Source: GWF2-43-63 sp035390965 (GTDB taxonomy: Bacteria > Bacteroidota > Bacteroidia > Bacteroidales > DTU049). From it: a stretch of DNA of 23,221 nucleotides. Both the position numbers and the translations under genes were made by a program. The stretch spans positions 1 to 23,221 of the forward strand of contig DAOPKE010000041.1 of NCBI GenBank assembly GCA_035390965.1, written 5' to 3'. The notes beneath the pieces were generated by a model. It saw only the letters and a program-made list of their open reading frames with translations, was not told the DNA's origin and did not search any database. The first letter of the stretch is position 1. Every line of letters starts with the position of its first letter. Shown in pieces: positions 7,440 through 15,180 of the stretch.

Positions 7440-8903
7440 ATGCTGGCCGTTTTCATCATCTACATTGCGATTGTAATTGCACTGGCCATTTATTTTTCGC
7501 TGAAAGCAAAATCAAGTACTGACTTTGTTATGGGTGGCCGCAAAATCCCCGGATTTGCTCTTGCTCTCTCCGAAAGGGCTGCCGGCGAATCATCGTGGCT
7601 ACTGCTTGGACTCACGGGATTGGCTCTGGCTGAAGGATTCAGCGCTGTCTGGGTTGCATTGGGCTGTGTCATCGGCATTTTATTTATCTGGTGGATCATG
7701 GCCGACCGCCTGCGCAAATCGAGCATTGAAACAGGCGCCAATACCATCCCTTCACTTTTTGCAACGCGATTTCCCAACCATGCTTTCAGCATTCAAATGC
7801 TTTCTTCCTTAATCATCATTTTCTTTTTTCTATTCTATATTGCGGCTCAATTCAGTGGTTCGGGAAAAGTTCTTTTTATGACATTCGGACTCGACGAAAC
7901 CAGTGGCGGGCTTGTTTCTGCAGCGGTAATCATTTTATACACCATGCTCGGCGGGTTTGTTACTGTTGTTGCTATCGATGTTTTTCAGGCCATTCTGATG
8001 TTTTTTTCCATTGTTGTTATTCCGATTATAGCCATTTTTATCATTGCCAGTCTCGATATCAGTTTTGCACAAACACTGAGCCAAGCTGCGCCTGCTATTT
8101 CGTCGCTCAATGCCGGCAAAGAAGGAACATCGGCCTGGCTTTTTATTTTAAGTGGGCTCAGCTGGGCTCTGGGTTATACCGGTCAACCCCATCTGCTGGC
8201 CCGTATGATGGCCATCAGCAATAAAAAACATGTCAACATTGCTCGTAAAGTGGCTTCGTTATGGACAGTTATTGCATACATTGGTGCAATCTTGCTCGGC
8301 CTTGCCGGATATGTTCTTCTCAATAACTCTTATTTCACTCCGGCCGAGACATTGGCAATCAGCAACGACGCTGAGAAAATACTGCCCACCATGGTCAGCT
8401 GCCTTGTTACTCCCTTAATGGCAGGAATCCTGCTTTCAGGCACCGTTTCAGCTATGATGTCAACTGCTGCAAGCCAACTTATGGTTTGCACTTTTTGCCT
8501 TACAGAAGATGTTGGCCCGCATGTGAAAAGAAAAAACAAGCTATTACTCCCACTCAGCAATGTATGGTTTCATAGGCTGATTATTATTATTGTTGGAGTT
8601 GTTGCTCTTGTTACCGGAATGCTTATGTCAGATACAGTATATGGACTGGTTTCATATGCCTGGGCTGGAATAGGATCAAGCTTTGGTCCCGCTTTGCTCT
8701 TATTCCTTTTCTGGAAAAAATTCAGTGCCGCCGGCGTTTTTGCTTCTCTTATAGGCGGCACTATCGGTGCTGTATTGTGGAAAATGTTTTTCAGCGAACC
8801 TACCGGTATCAGCGAAAGACTTGTGTCTTTTGTTTTTGCATTTGTGATGGCCATTGTTTTTTCACTTTTGTTTCCTACTGAAACAAATAAAACTAAGGCG
8901 TAA
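7440..8903 (+). CDS. Sodium:solute symporter (SSS family, PutP-like)
   Basis: 487 residues, almost wholly hydrophobic, with about 13 transmembrane helices, the usual size for the solute:sodium symporter family. The N-terminal region AAGESSWLLLGLTGLA and the following acidic-aromatic stretch (AEGFSAVWVALG) match the PutP branch (sodium/proline symporters), as does the GLSWALGYTGQPHLLARMMA region at about 240-260. Proline is the best guess for substrate, but related carriers move other small solutes. It starts one base after the previous stop and ends the four-gene run. I see no clear terminator after it. Confidence 0.85.
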   Translation: MLAVFIIYIAIVIALAIYFSLKAKSSTDFVMGGRKIPGFALALSERAAGESSWLLLGLTGLALAEGFSAVWVALGCVIGILFIWWIMADRLRKSSIETGANTIPSLFATRFPNHAFSIQMLSSLIIIFFFLFYIAAQFSGSGKVLFMTFGLDETSGGLVSAAVIILYTMLGGFVTVVAIDVFQAILMFFSIVVIPIIAIFIIASLDISFAQTLSQAAPAISSLNAGKEGTSAWLFILSGLSWALGYTGQPHLLARMMAISNKKHVNIARKVASLWTVIAYIGAILLGLAGYVLLNNSYFTPAETLAISNDAEKILPTMVSCLVTPLMAGILLSGTVSAMMSTAASQLMVCTFCLTEDVGPHVKRKNKLLLPLSNVWFHRLIIIIVGVVALVTGMLMSDTVYGLVSYAWAGIGSSFGPALLLFLFWKKFSAAGVFASLIGGTIGAVLWKMFFSEPTGISERLVSFVFAFVMAIVFSLLFPTETNKTKA

Positions 8904-9232
8904 TCTCTGGTTTTCCAATATAATAAACGACAATTTTTCAGACATCAGTTCATTCATTTTGCAACAATCATGAATTTGAAGGATTATTACAGCTTGCCGG
9001 TAAGCAATATAGGAACAACTTCGGCAATACTGCGCTGATTTTTATTGTATTAAAAAAATGATCATCCTTATTAATTTTGGCAGAGCCAACGCTTTAAAAC
9101 ACACAAAAAAACTCCTGAATCACAGTTTATACCAAAATGAAATATATAATAGTCTGATTTCATTGGATGACTCCGGAGGAGACATATGTCTGTAGAAATA
9201 ATAATGGTTCAAAATGAATGATTATAAAATTT
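8904..9232. other. Intergenic region with two short repeats
   Basis: No supported gene in these 329 bases, which separate converging transcripts. 9082-9130 is an imperfect copy (about 40 of 49 bases by eye) of 18164-18212, the left end of the MITE-like element. 9169-9183 carries the palindromic repeat GACTCCGGAGGAGAC, followed by ATATGTCTGTAGAAA. Confidence 0.5.
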
Positions 9233-9952
9233 CTATGGCATGTGTTTCATCATTCTCACCGACACAGGTATTCTGAATTGAATATCACCTTTTTGAAGCA
9301 AGCAAATATGTTCATGCCGGTTAATGGAAACAAGATAATTCTTATTGATGAAATATTTTTTATGAACCCGTAAAAAATCATCGGTCAGATCCACACTGAT
9401 GTCTTTCAATGTCTTACTCACAATGCGCTCATCATTCTGATCGAGCACAAATTTCGAATAATTCCCATCACCTTCAATAAAAACGACATCGATGGCATTG
9501 ATATATTCAAATCCCTGATTAGTACGGATTTTAATCTTTGAATTCTGATTCAATGTAGCTTTCAGAGCATCGTAATCCTGCAACGGATGCACATTGGAAA
9601 TATAACGGTCCAAAGTTTCTCTGAGTTCTGTTTCATCAACTGGTTTAAGTAAATAATCAAACGCTGAATATTTTATGGCTCGTATGGCAAACTCATCATA
9701 GGCCGTGAGAAAAACAACATCAAATTCACGCAAAACAATACGATCTATGGCATCCAGCATTTCAAATCCGTTCATGCCAGGCATTTTCACATCAAGGAAA
9801 ACAATATCGGGCTGATATGTTGCTATTGCCCGTATGGCTTCCTGTGCATTTTCGACACTGGCAACAATTTCGGCGGATCCGCTTTTTTCTAGCAGCAACG
9901 CCAGACTTTTTCGGGCTTTCGCTTCATCATCAACTATAATTACTTTCAACAT
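9233..9952 (-). CDS. LytTR-family response regulator
   Basis: 239 residues from the ATG at 9952 (an ATG four codons upstream, at 9964, is also possible). Receiver domain with Asp8-Asp9, phosphoacceptor Asp54 (VFLDVKMPGMNGFE) and the conserved lysine in FDYLLKPVDE. A C-terminal LytTR DNA-binding domain covers about residues 138-239, with the typical IDVVFIEGDGNYSKF and FLRVHKKYFIN segments. Such regulators pair with His_kinase/LytS-type sensors. The only such sensor here is the large propeller protein at 15181-18102 on the same strand, with the radical SAM cassette between them in opposite orientation. It has a TATATTTG promoter element, like the one before the sensor. Confidence 0.92.
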   Translation of the reverse strand: MLKVIIVDDEAKARKSLALLLEKSGSAEIVASVENAQEAIRAIATYQPDIVFLDVKMPGMNGFEMLDAIDRIVLREFDVVFLTAYDEFAIRAIKYSAFDYLLKPVDETELRETLDRYISNVHPLQDYDALKATLNQNSKIKIRTNQGFEYINAIDVVFIEGDGNYSKFVLDQNDERIVSKTLKDISVDLTDDFLRVHKKYFINKNYLVSINRHEHICLLQKGDIQFRIPVSVRMMKHMP

Positions 9953-9980
9953 GTGCCAATTCATTTTTTACCGGAACCAA

Positions 9981-9988
9981 CAAATATA
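9981..9988 (-). promoter_or_regulatory. Promoter -7 element of the LytTR regulator gene
   Basis: TATATTTG on the minus strand, a full TAnnTTTG match, 16 bases before the ATG at 9964 and 28 before that at 9952. No well-placed TTG upstream was found. Confidence 0.5.
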
Positions 9989-10319
9989 AGAACAAAATTT
10001 CTGAAAGTGGCTAACATACAATATATTCATGTATTTTAAATATGTAAAAACCATCTGATGAAATAACGAAAAATAGCCATTCAAAAAAAACATAGAGCAT
10101 GCTGAAAAATATCAATAATCATCTAACGTAGCATCGAAACAAAATATTAGTGCATTAATAAAAAATGAATTTCCCCAATATTTCCGGAAACAAATTTTAA
10201 CCCCGATAGTACTTTTCATTGCACCAAACCTGACTGATATGTGCCATCCGGCTGACACTGATTTACCGGCTATTCACGCACCCGCCTGCAGTCGGGCAAA
10301 TAATACCAAAACGATTGAT

Positions 10320-10779
10320 AAATCGGTACAATCCATTTTTGGAAGACTCCGGAGGTCTCATTGAATAAACCATTCCGTACCTGACGGCACGAGCTGGCGT
10401 TCTTTTTCGTGCTACCAATATTTTGTCCCTACGCGACAATTGCAGCTTAGTCTTCTGTTTCCCTTGGGGCTCCGAATTTCGAGAAAATCGCGCCGCTCTT
10501 TCTGAGCTGAAATAACGCCAAAGCTTTTTACAAATCGGTACAATCCATTTTTGGAAGACTCCGGAGGTCTCATTGAATAAACCATTCCGTACCTGACGGC
10601 ACGAGCTGGCGTTCTTTTTCGTGCTACCAATATTTTGTCCCTACGCGACAATTGCAGCTTAGTCTTCTGTTTCCCTTGGGGCTCCGAATTTCGAGAAAAT
10701 CGCGCCGCTCTTTCTGAGCTGAAATAACGCCAAAGCTTTTTACAAATCGGTACAATCCATTTTTGGAAGACTCCGGAGG
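10320..10779. repeat. 212-bp perfect tandem duplication with partial third copy
   Basis: Unit 1 is 10320-10531 and unit 2 is 10532-10743; I find no differences between them. A third start (10744-10779) repeats the first 36 bases and then diverges inside the GACTCCGGAGG palindrome. Two identical minus-strand open frames arise from the duplication and are not credible genes. The unit is of unknown origin and has no transposase. Confidence 0.9.
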
Positions 10780-10830
10780 AGTCACATATCTGTAGATAAA
10801 ATCAAACAAAACCACGACTCCGGAGGAGTC
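10769..10830. repeat. Palindromic intergenic repeat family GACTCC-GGA-GGAGTC
   Basis: Perfect copies at 10769-10783 and 10816-10830. Variants are at 9169-9183 (GACTCCGGAGGAGAC) and once in each 212-bp unit (10345-10359 and 10557-10571, GACTCCGGAGGTCTC). The copies at 9169 and 10769 are both followed by ATATnTCTGTAG-like sequence, so the conserved unit is longer than the palindrome. It looks like a REP-type dispersed element. Confidence 0.65.
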
Positions 10831-11046
10831 GAATATAAAGAGCATCATCCTCTGATAAAGCCCGTATATATGCGCCCACGCTGAGCTTGTGCTTGCTTAG
10901 CCAATAAAAAAACACAATGCTGATTATGCTTTACCAGCATAAAGAAAGATGATCGACAAAAAAATATCATCAAACGTCGCATCGTGATATTTAAAATTAT
11001 TTGTCTTCAAAAAAATGAATTATTACAAATACAATCAGGAAAATCC

Positions 11047-11054
11047 TATTTTTG
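11047..11054 (+). promoter_or_regulatory. Promoter -7 element of the Cys-tail/radical SAM cassette
   Basis: TATTTTTG, a full TAnnTTTG match, 17 bases before the ATG at 11072. It lies inside the 5' extension that an earlier ATG (11015) would add, which supports the later start. No TTG is seen at the usual upstream distance. Confidence 0.4.
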
Positions 11055-11071
11055 TTTCAAAGAACAAAGCA

Positions 11072-12733
11072 ATGATTCTTAAGAAAATTATTTTATCAAT
11101 ACTGGTGCTTCTAATAACAACACAGCTATTTGCAGGCACCGGTAAAGTCGATTTTATCGAATGCACAGTCGATCTGCAACCCTCCGGCAAAGCCGTAATT
11201 GGTTATTGCGTGCGCTACACTGTTGTTGAAGGCGAATTACATGGTTTTTACTTCAGTGGACTCGACCGACTTGAAATTGAATCCTTTTCCGATAAGAATT
11301 ATGCCATTGACAAAAACGGCAACCGCTTCGATCTGTCAATAAGCAATGTCGGCGGGAAAAAATACGATATTGTGCTGGCCAATGGAAAAGGCATCGGGAG
11401 CGGATATGTTACTTATTTTTTCTGGTTTGAAACTAATTTTTCGTCGGCCGGATACCTTGGAACAACCACCAGCGAAAACGGAAAAAATCTTGTTTATTTC
11501 GACTGGGCCCCCACCGAATGGGATTCCGATGCCACAGGCATGCATCATTACACTTTGAAAATTCTGACTCCTTTCAAACCATCTTTTTCATTCAATGTCC
11601 GCGAACGGGTTTATGCTGATAGTTTGATTATGACAGAGAAATGGATGAATGAAAAATACGAAATCGATTTTCAGATAAAAGAAGCCGGACGCCTGATGAT
11701 GCTGGTAAACAAAAATACTCCTGAATATCATTTCTCGCCAAGGGTTCAGATTTATATGCCGGCCGCATGGTTCGATACCTCCATGGTAAGAGAGTATCAG
11801 ATTAGAACTGATGAAACAAGCAATGGCACACAAAAACAAAGCAATGATAGTTACAATTATCAGCAACCCCAGCAAACTCTCAACCCTACAACACTGGGAA
11901 TCCTTGCAGCAGTACTGCTTTTAATATTTGTACTGTATTTTGTTCTCAAAAACAAAGGGCTTGCAAATGCCCGCGAAAATGCAGATAATATTGGCTGGGA
12001 CAAGCTCAACTGGATACCCCCAAAACTTGAAATGGCCACCTACTCCATTCCCGGAAAAATCTGCGACAATCTCAATTATGTTGAAATTGCCTTTTATCTT
12101 GAATTTCCCATCAAAAAGATTTTCAGTTCCATGCTTGCTGCATTCGAGGCCCAACAATATATAACAGTTTTGAAAAACGATCCTCTCACTATAAAAATCA
12201 TCGAAATGCCCACATCGTTTGACAATGATTATGAAGAATTGTTTTTTAATGCACTGACTGATGACGGCGTTTTTTCGCAGGAAGAATTGAATGCCATCAT
12301 GAACAAAGCCATTGCAAACATCAGAGAAAAGGCCTGGGATGCGGATGTAGATGCAACAAAAAAATACTACAGTGAGTTGATTCAATCAAAAACAGATGAT
12401 TATGAAAAGGCAAATCCATCGCAAAAAATGCATGTTCAGGACAATACCGACCTGATGTATAATTACTGGACCCGCTACTATCATTACTATCATCCATATT
12501 TCACCTATCAGAGTATTATGAATCCCTCGCGGTACGAGCAGTATTTCCCGGTCAATACCGATCATGTGGTTTACAACAGTATTCATTCTGACATTATTCC
12601 CGACATCAATGCATGTCATGCCGCATGTCACGATGCTTGTCACAGTGCATGCCACAGCGCCTGTCATTCGGCTTGCCACAGTGCATGTCATTCGGCTTGT
12701 CACAGCGCATGTGTCAGTGGGGGCTCACATTAA
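11072..12733 (+). CDS. Membrane-anchored protein with nine-cysteine CHSA-repeat tail (putative radical SAM substrate)
   Basis: 553 residues from ATG 11072. An ATG at 11015 would put 19 polar residues before the signal peptide and overlap the promoter element. A signal peptide is at about 1-20 (cut near LFAG), a beta-rich extracytoplasmic domain at about 21-270, and one transmembrane helix at about 275-296. A cytoplasmic region of about 215 residues follows, with an aromatic/His stretch (YYHYYHPYF). The tail has cysteines at 515, 519, 523, 527, 531, 535, 539, 543 and 547. The units are HAAC, HDAC, then six HSAC, ending VSGGSH. The layout recalls DUF2207-type proteins, which often end in low-complexity Gly- or Cys-rich tails, but I cannot confirm membership. 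The next gene, a radical SAM enzyme, starts 11 bases later. I infer that the tail is modified in the cytoplasm. A metal-binding tail is the main alternative. Confidence 0.85.
   Translation: MILKKIILSILVLLITTQLFAGTGKVDFIECTVDLQPSGKAVIGYCVRYTVVEGELHGFYFSGLDRLEIESFSDKNYAIDKNGNRFDLSISNVGGKKYDIVLANGKGIGSGYVTYFFWFETNFSSAGYLGTTTSENGKNLVYFDWAPTEWDSDATGMHHYTLKILTPFKPSFSFNVRERVYADSLIMTEKWMNEKYEIDFQIKEAGRLMMLVNKNTPEYHFSPRVQIYMPAAWFDTSMVREYQIRTDETSNGTQKQSNDSYNYQQPQQTLNPTTLGILAAVLLLIFVLYFVLKNKGLANARENADNIGWDKLNWIPPKLEMATYSIPGKICDNLNYVEIAFYLEFPIKKIFSSMLAAFEAQQYITVLKNDPLTIKIIEMPTSFDNDYEELFFNALTDDGVFSQEELNAIMNKAIANIREKAWDADVDATKKYYSELIQSKTDDYEKANPSQKMHVQDNTDLMYNYWTRYYHYYHPYFTYQSIMNPSRYEQYFPVNTDHVVYNSIHSDIIPDINACHAACHDACHSACHSACHSACHSACHSACHSACVSGGSH
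12611..12712 (+). repeat. 12-nt period coding repeat (Cys/His tail)
   Basis: Encodes nine Cys at every fourth residue. The nucleotide copies vary at silent sites: Ser is agt, agc or tcg; Ala gca, gcc or gct; Cys tgt or tgc; His cac or cat. The protein pattern is kept while the DNA differs, so this is not a fresh slippage expansion. Confidence 0.92.
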
Positions 12734-12744
12734 ATCTGAAAAAA

Positions 12745-14079
12745 ATGGATCAACGTTTCAATTGGGTAAAAGAATTCATTGCAAGTGTCAAACCGTATAT
12801 TGAAGTACGGCTTGAAGATAATATGCTGATTAAAAAGCCCAACAATGTTCAGAAACTAAATCCTTCAGGTGCATTGATACTGTACCAATTGCTGAATGGG
12901 AGCAGCATTGATGGATTAATCCGAAAAATCGGAAACGATGAAAAACGTTTGAATGAACTTCTTTCATTTTTACTGGCTGTAAAATCATCCCTTGAAGGAA
13001 ATCTTGATGTATGGACAAAGAACACGGCCGTTGTCAAGGCCGCATTTGAAGCGCCTTTCACCAAACTACCGGTTTTAAGCGAACTGGCTGTAACAGGAAA
13101 ATGCAATCTGCGTTGTTCGTTTTGCTATGCCGGAATCAACTACGGATGCACAACTGAAACAACTGATCTGCGTGTTGATCAACTGAAACAATTGATATAT
13201 AAAATCCGGCATCAGGGCAAAGTTCCTTCGATCAGTTTTACCGGAGGTGAACCAACTTTACGGGCCGAACTACCAGAGCTGATTGCTTATGCAAAAAGTT
13301 TAGACATGCGTGTAAACCTCATCAGCAATGGGTTCCTGATAGATGAAGCTATGGCTCTCGGCTTTAAAAATGCTGGTCTCGACTCAGCACAAATCAGTCT
13401 GGAAGGGATTACTCAGGAAACACATGAAAAAATAACCGGAGTTGGAGGAAGTTTTGAAAATGCACTGAATGCTGTTTCAGCACTGAATGCACAAAAAATC
13501 CGCACTCATACAAACACTACATTGTCAAAGCAAAATATGCACGAAGTTGACGGGCTTCCACGTTTTCTGAAGCATCATTTCAATGCCGAACGTTTCAGCA
13601 TGAACCTGATTATACCCACCGGAAGCGCGCTGGCAAACGAAATGCATCTACTGCAATACTCCGAAGCAGGCCATGTTATTCGACGTGTTTATAACGCTTC
13701 ACTTTTAGAAAACGTTGAATTCATGTGGTATTCACCCACTCCTTTATGTATTTTCAATACCATCACCGAAGGACTTGGCAACAAAGGTTGTGCTGCCTGC
13801 GATGGATTGCTGTCGGTTGATCCGGAAGGGAATATTCTGCCATGCTCATCGTGGAACGAACCCTTGGGAAATCTGATTACACAAGACTTTGAATCCATCT
13901 GGTTTTCGAAGAGGGCTACTGAAATCAGAAATAAAAAATCGGCGCCCGAAATCTGTAACGGATGCGACAGTCTGGCTATTTGTCAGGGCGCATGCCCTTT
14001 GTTCTACAGAGCCGAAAGCAATCATGACCGTGAGCTGATGAAAGCACGGATATCAAACATAACACACACTGTTTTATGA
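12745..14079 (+). CDS. Radical SAM/SPASM enzyme with N-terminal PqqD-like domain
   Basis: 444 residues from ATG 12745; earlier ATG codons in frame lie inside the Cys-tail coding repeat and are rejected. Residues about 15-85 have the PqqD-like pattern (IEVRLEDNMLIKKP, then a KLNPSGALILYQLL helix), the fold of RiPP recognition elements. The radical SAM core starts near 112 with CNLRCSFC (Cys120, Cys124, Cys127), which binds the [4Fe-4S] cluster that cleaves S-adenosylmethionine; FTGGEPTLR follows. The SPASM region has Cys335, 349, 352, 367, 404, 407, 413 and 417, enough for two auxiliary Fe-S clusters. Enzymes with this layout install thioether, C-C or other bonds in peptides. The neighbouring Cys/His tail is the obvious candidate substrate; the reaction cannot be read from sequence. 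The stop overlaps the next start by four bases. Confidence 0.93.
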   Translation: MDQRFNWVKEFIASVKPYIEVRLEDNMLIKKPNNVQKLNPSGALILYQLLNGSSIDGLIRKIGNDEKRLNELLSFLLAVKSSLEGNLDVWTKNTAVVKAAFEAPFTKLPVLSELAVTGKCNLRCSFCYAGINYGCTTETTDLRVDQLKQLIYKIRHQGKVPSISFTGGEPTLRAELPELIAYAKSLDMRVNLISNGFLIDEAMALGFKNAGLDSAQISLEGITQETHEKITGVGGSFENALNAVSALNAQKIRTHTNTTLSKQNMHEVDGLPRFLKHHFNAERFSMNLIIPTGSALANEMHLLQYSEAGHVIRRVYNASLLENVEFMWYSPTPLCIFNTITEGLGNKGCAACDGLLSVDPEGNILPCSSWNEPLGNLITQDFESIWFSKRATEIRNKKSAPEICNGCDSLAICQGACPLFYRAESNHDRELMKARISNITHTVL

Positions 14080-15008
14080 AAAAACTATTCTTCCATTTTT
14101 TTCCGCGCATGTCAAACTCACTTCGGGTGATTGTTTTTATTTCGCTCTTTGCTGCCGGAATAGCTATTCAGCTGACAATTGCAAACTTCTGGATTGGCGC
14201 CATTCTTATTGCTTGCGCTTCGCTGATTTTACTCAATAAAGGAATTGATTCCCGGCTGCATATTGAACGTTACCACCACAATACGGAATGGAAAACTTCG
14301 ACCCGTCAACAAGTTGAAGATATTATTAAAATGGATAAAAAACTGAGACGATGGGACCGTACTGGTTTTGAGGTCACTTCATGTCTGGGCAGTTTTCTCT
14401 TTCTTGTTGTGCTTGTTGCTGGCTTTTTTATTGTTATTCTTGGTCTCGAAGAAAATGACCTGAATGTCATCTTTTTCGGTGGCGATTTTCTGATACTTTT
14501 TATTCCGCATTTTTTATCCGGTTTCAGACGAATCGATATGGCTTCAAGGGTGCTCTTATATGCCGATAACTGCTTGAAAGCCGCAGATATTGCCATTGAA
14601 CTGAATAAAAATGTGAAAACGGATTTCATGACTCTGCTGGCTGAAAATGCAAAAACAAAAGCACTTTTTCCTAAAGAAGTGAAACTGAAAATGTCGCTTG
14701 AAAACGCCCCGGATACATTTCTTGGTTGCTACGGACAATTATCGGTGAACAAGGTTGGCTCAAAGGATTATCCCTATTTTTATACGGTTTTGATTTTTAA
14801 ACCGGAATTTGATCTGAAGAAAAAATTCAATAAACTGAAACTATTAAACAAAGGTATGTTGATAGAATTCACATCTGAACAAGGTGTTGAAGTGCTGGTG
14901 CTGCGACAGGTTACAACCCGCACCAGTGGCTATTCTACAAATAATAAAGCTGTTCGGGGAATTCTTGTGCAAACGTTTGATGCTTATCAGCAACTGATGT
15001 CGATGTGA
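14076..15008 (+). CDS. Four-helix membrane protein of unknown family
   Basis: 310 residues. The ATGA overlap with the radical SAM gene indicates translational coupling. Four transmembrane helices are predicted by eye at about 17-36, 38-54, 101-122 and 131-150, in two hairpins joined by a basic, polar loop (about 55-98). A soluble domain of 160 residues follows with mixed alpha/beta character and no motif I recognise. It has only three or four scattered Cys, so it is not a second substrate of the same type. Plausible roles are partner, membrane anchor or effector for the Cys-tail protein; none is shown by the sequence. No peptidase, ABC or kinase motif was found. Confidence 0.82.
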   Translation: MKKLFFHFFPRMSNSLRVIVFISLFAAGIAIQLTIANFWIGAILIACASLILLNKGIDSRLHIERYHHNTEWKTSTRQQVEDIIKMDKKLRRWDRTGFEVTSCLGSFLFLVVLVAGFFIVILGLEENDLNVIFFGGDFLILFIPHFLSGFRRIDMASRVLLYADNCLKAADIAIELNKNVKTDFMTLLAENAKTKALFPKEVKLKMSLENAPDTFLGCYGQLSVNKVGSKDYPYFYTVLIFKPEFDLKKKFNKLKLLNKGMLIEFTSEQGVEVLVLRQVTTRTSGYSTNNKAVRGILVQTFDAYQQLMSM

Positions 15009-15031
15009 TTTTTTTTGATTGAATATGCCTG

Positions 15032-15061
15032 CAGCAGACAGCCGTCAATCAGAGTCTGCTG
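15032..15061. other. Inverted repeat between converging genes
   Basis: CAGCAGAC (15032-15039) and GTCTGCTG (15054-15061), perfect, with a 14-base loop. It lies 24 bases after the cassette's last stop, in the gap shared with the end of the sensor gene. No T run follows, so it is at best a weak terminator or an mRNA 3' hairpin. Confidence 0.45.
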
Positions 15062-15180
15062 AAGAAATCTGAGATACGACATACTGCAACTTAGCATTAC
15101 ACTTGGATTTATGGCGGCAAAACAAAGATATATCTGAAGACTTCAGGTCAAACGCCACAAAGAAAATGGCGCACTTCAGA

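Larger units (their letters stand above)
9989..11046. other. Gene-free region between LytTR regulator and radical SAM cassette
   Basis: About 1.06 kb without a supported gene. It holds a 212-bp tandem duplication (10320-10743 plus a 36-base partial third copy), palindromic GACTCCGGAGG units, and two near-identical 19-base sequences, ATCATCTAACGTAGCATCG (10118-10136) and ATCATCAAACGTCGCATCG (10966-10984). A hairpin ATGCTG/CAGCAT lies at about 10917-10940. Apart from these the sequence is AT-rich and I see nothing else. Confidence 0.6.

Noticed and set aside
10412..10848. Two near-identical minus-strand ORFs of 79 and 74 codons
   Set aside because: Both arise from the 212-bp duplication and share the same read-through; one uses TTG and they have no promoter or domain.
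12386..12703. Minus-strand ORF rich in Met/Thr/Cys
   Set aside because: Antisense shadow of the Cys-tail repeat.
12611..12712. Multiheme cytochrome c reading of the tail
   Set aside because: Spacing is C-x-x-x-C-H with overlapping units, not CxxCH, and the tail is predicted to be cytoplasmic, where c-type haem is not attached.
12611..12712. CRISPR array or simple satellite
   Set aside because: Period is 12 nt with no spacers, in frame, with silent-site variation typical of coding repeats.
12613..12744. N-terminal extension of the radical SAM gene from an ATG inside the Cys-tail repeat
   Set aside because: It only reads the HSAC-coding repeat in another frame, giving a Cys/Arg/Met-rich peptide. 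The ATG at 12745 begins the natural domain and follows the upstream stop by 11 bases.
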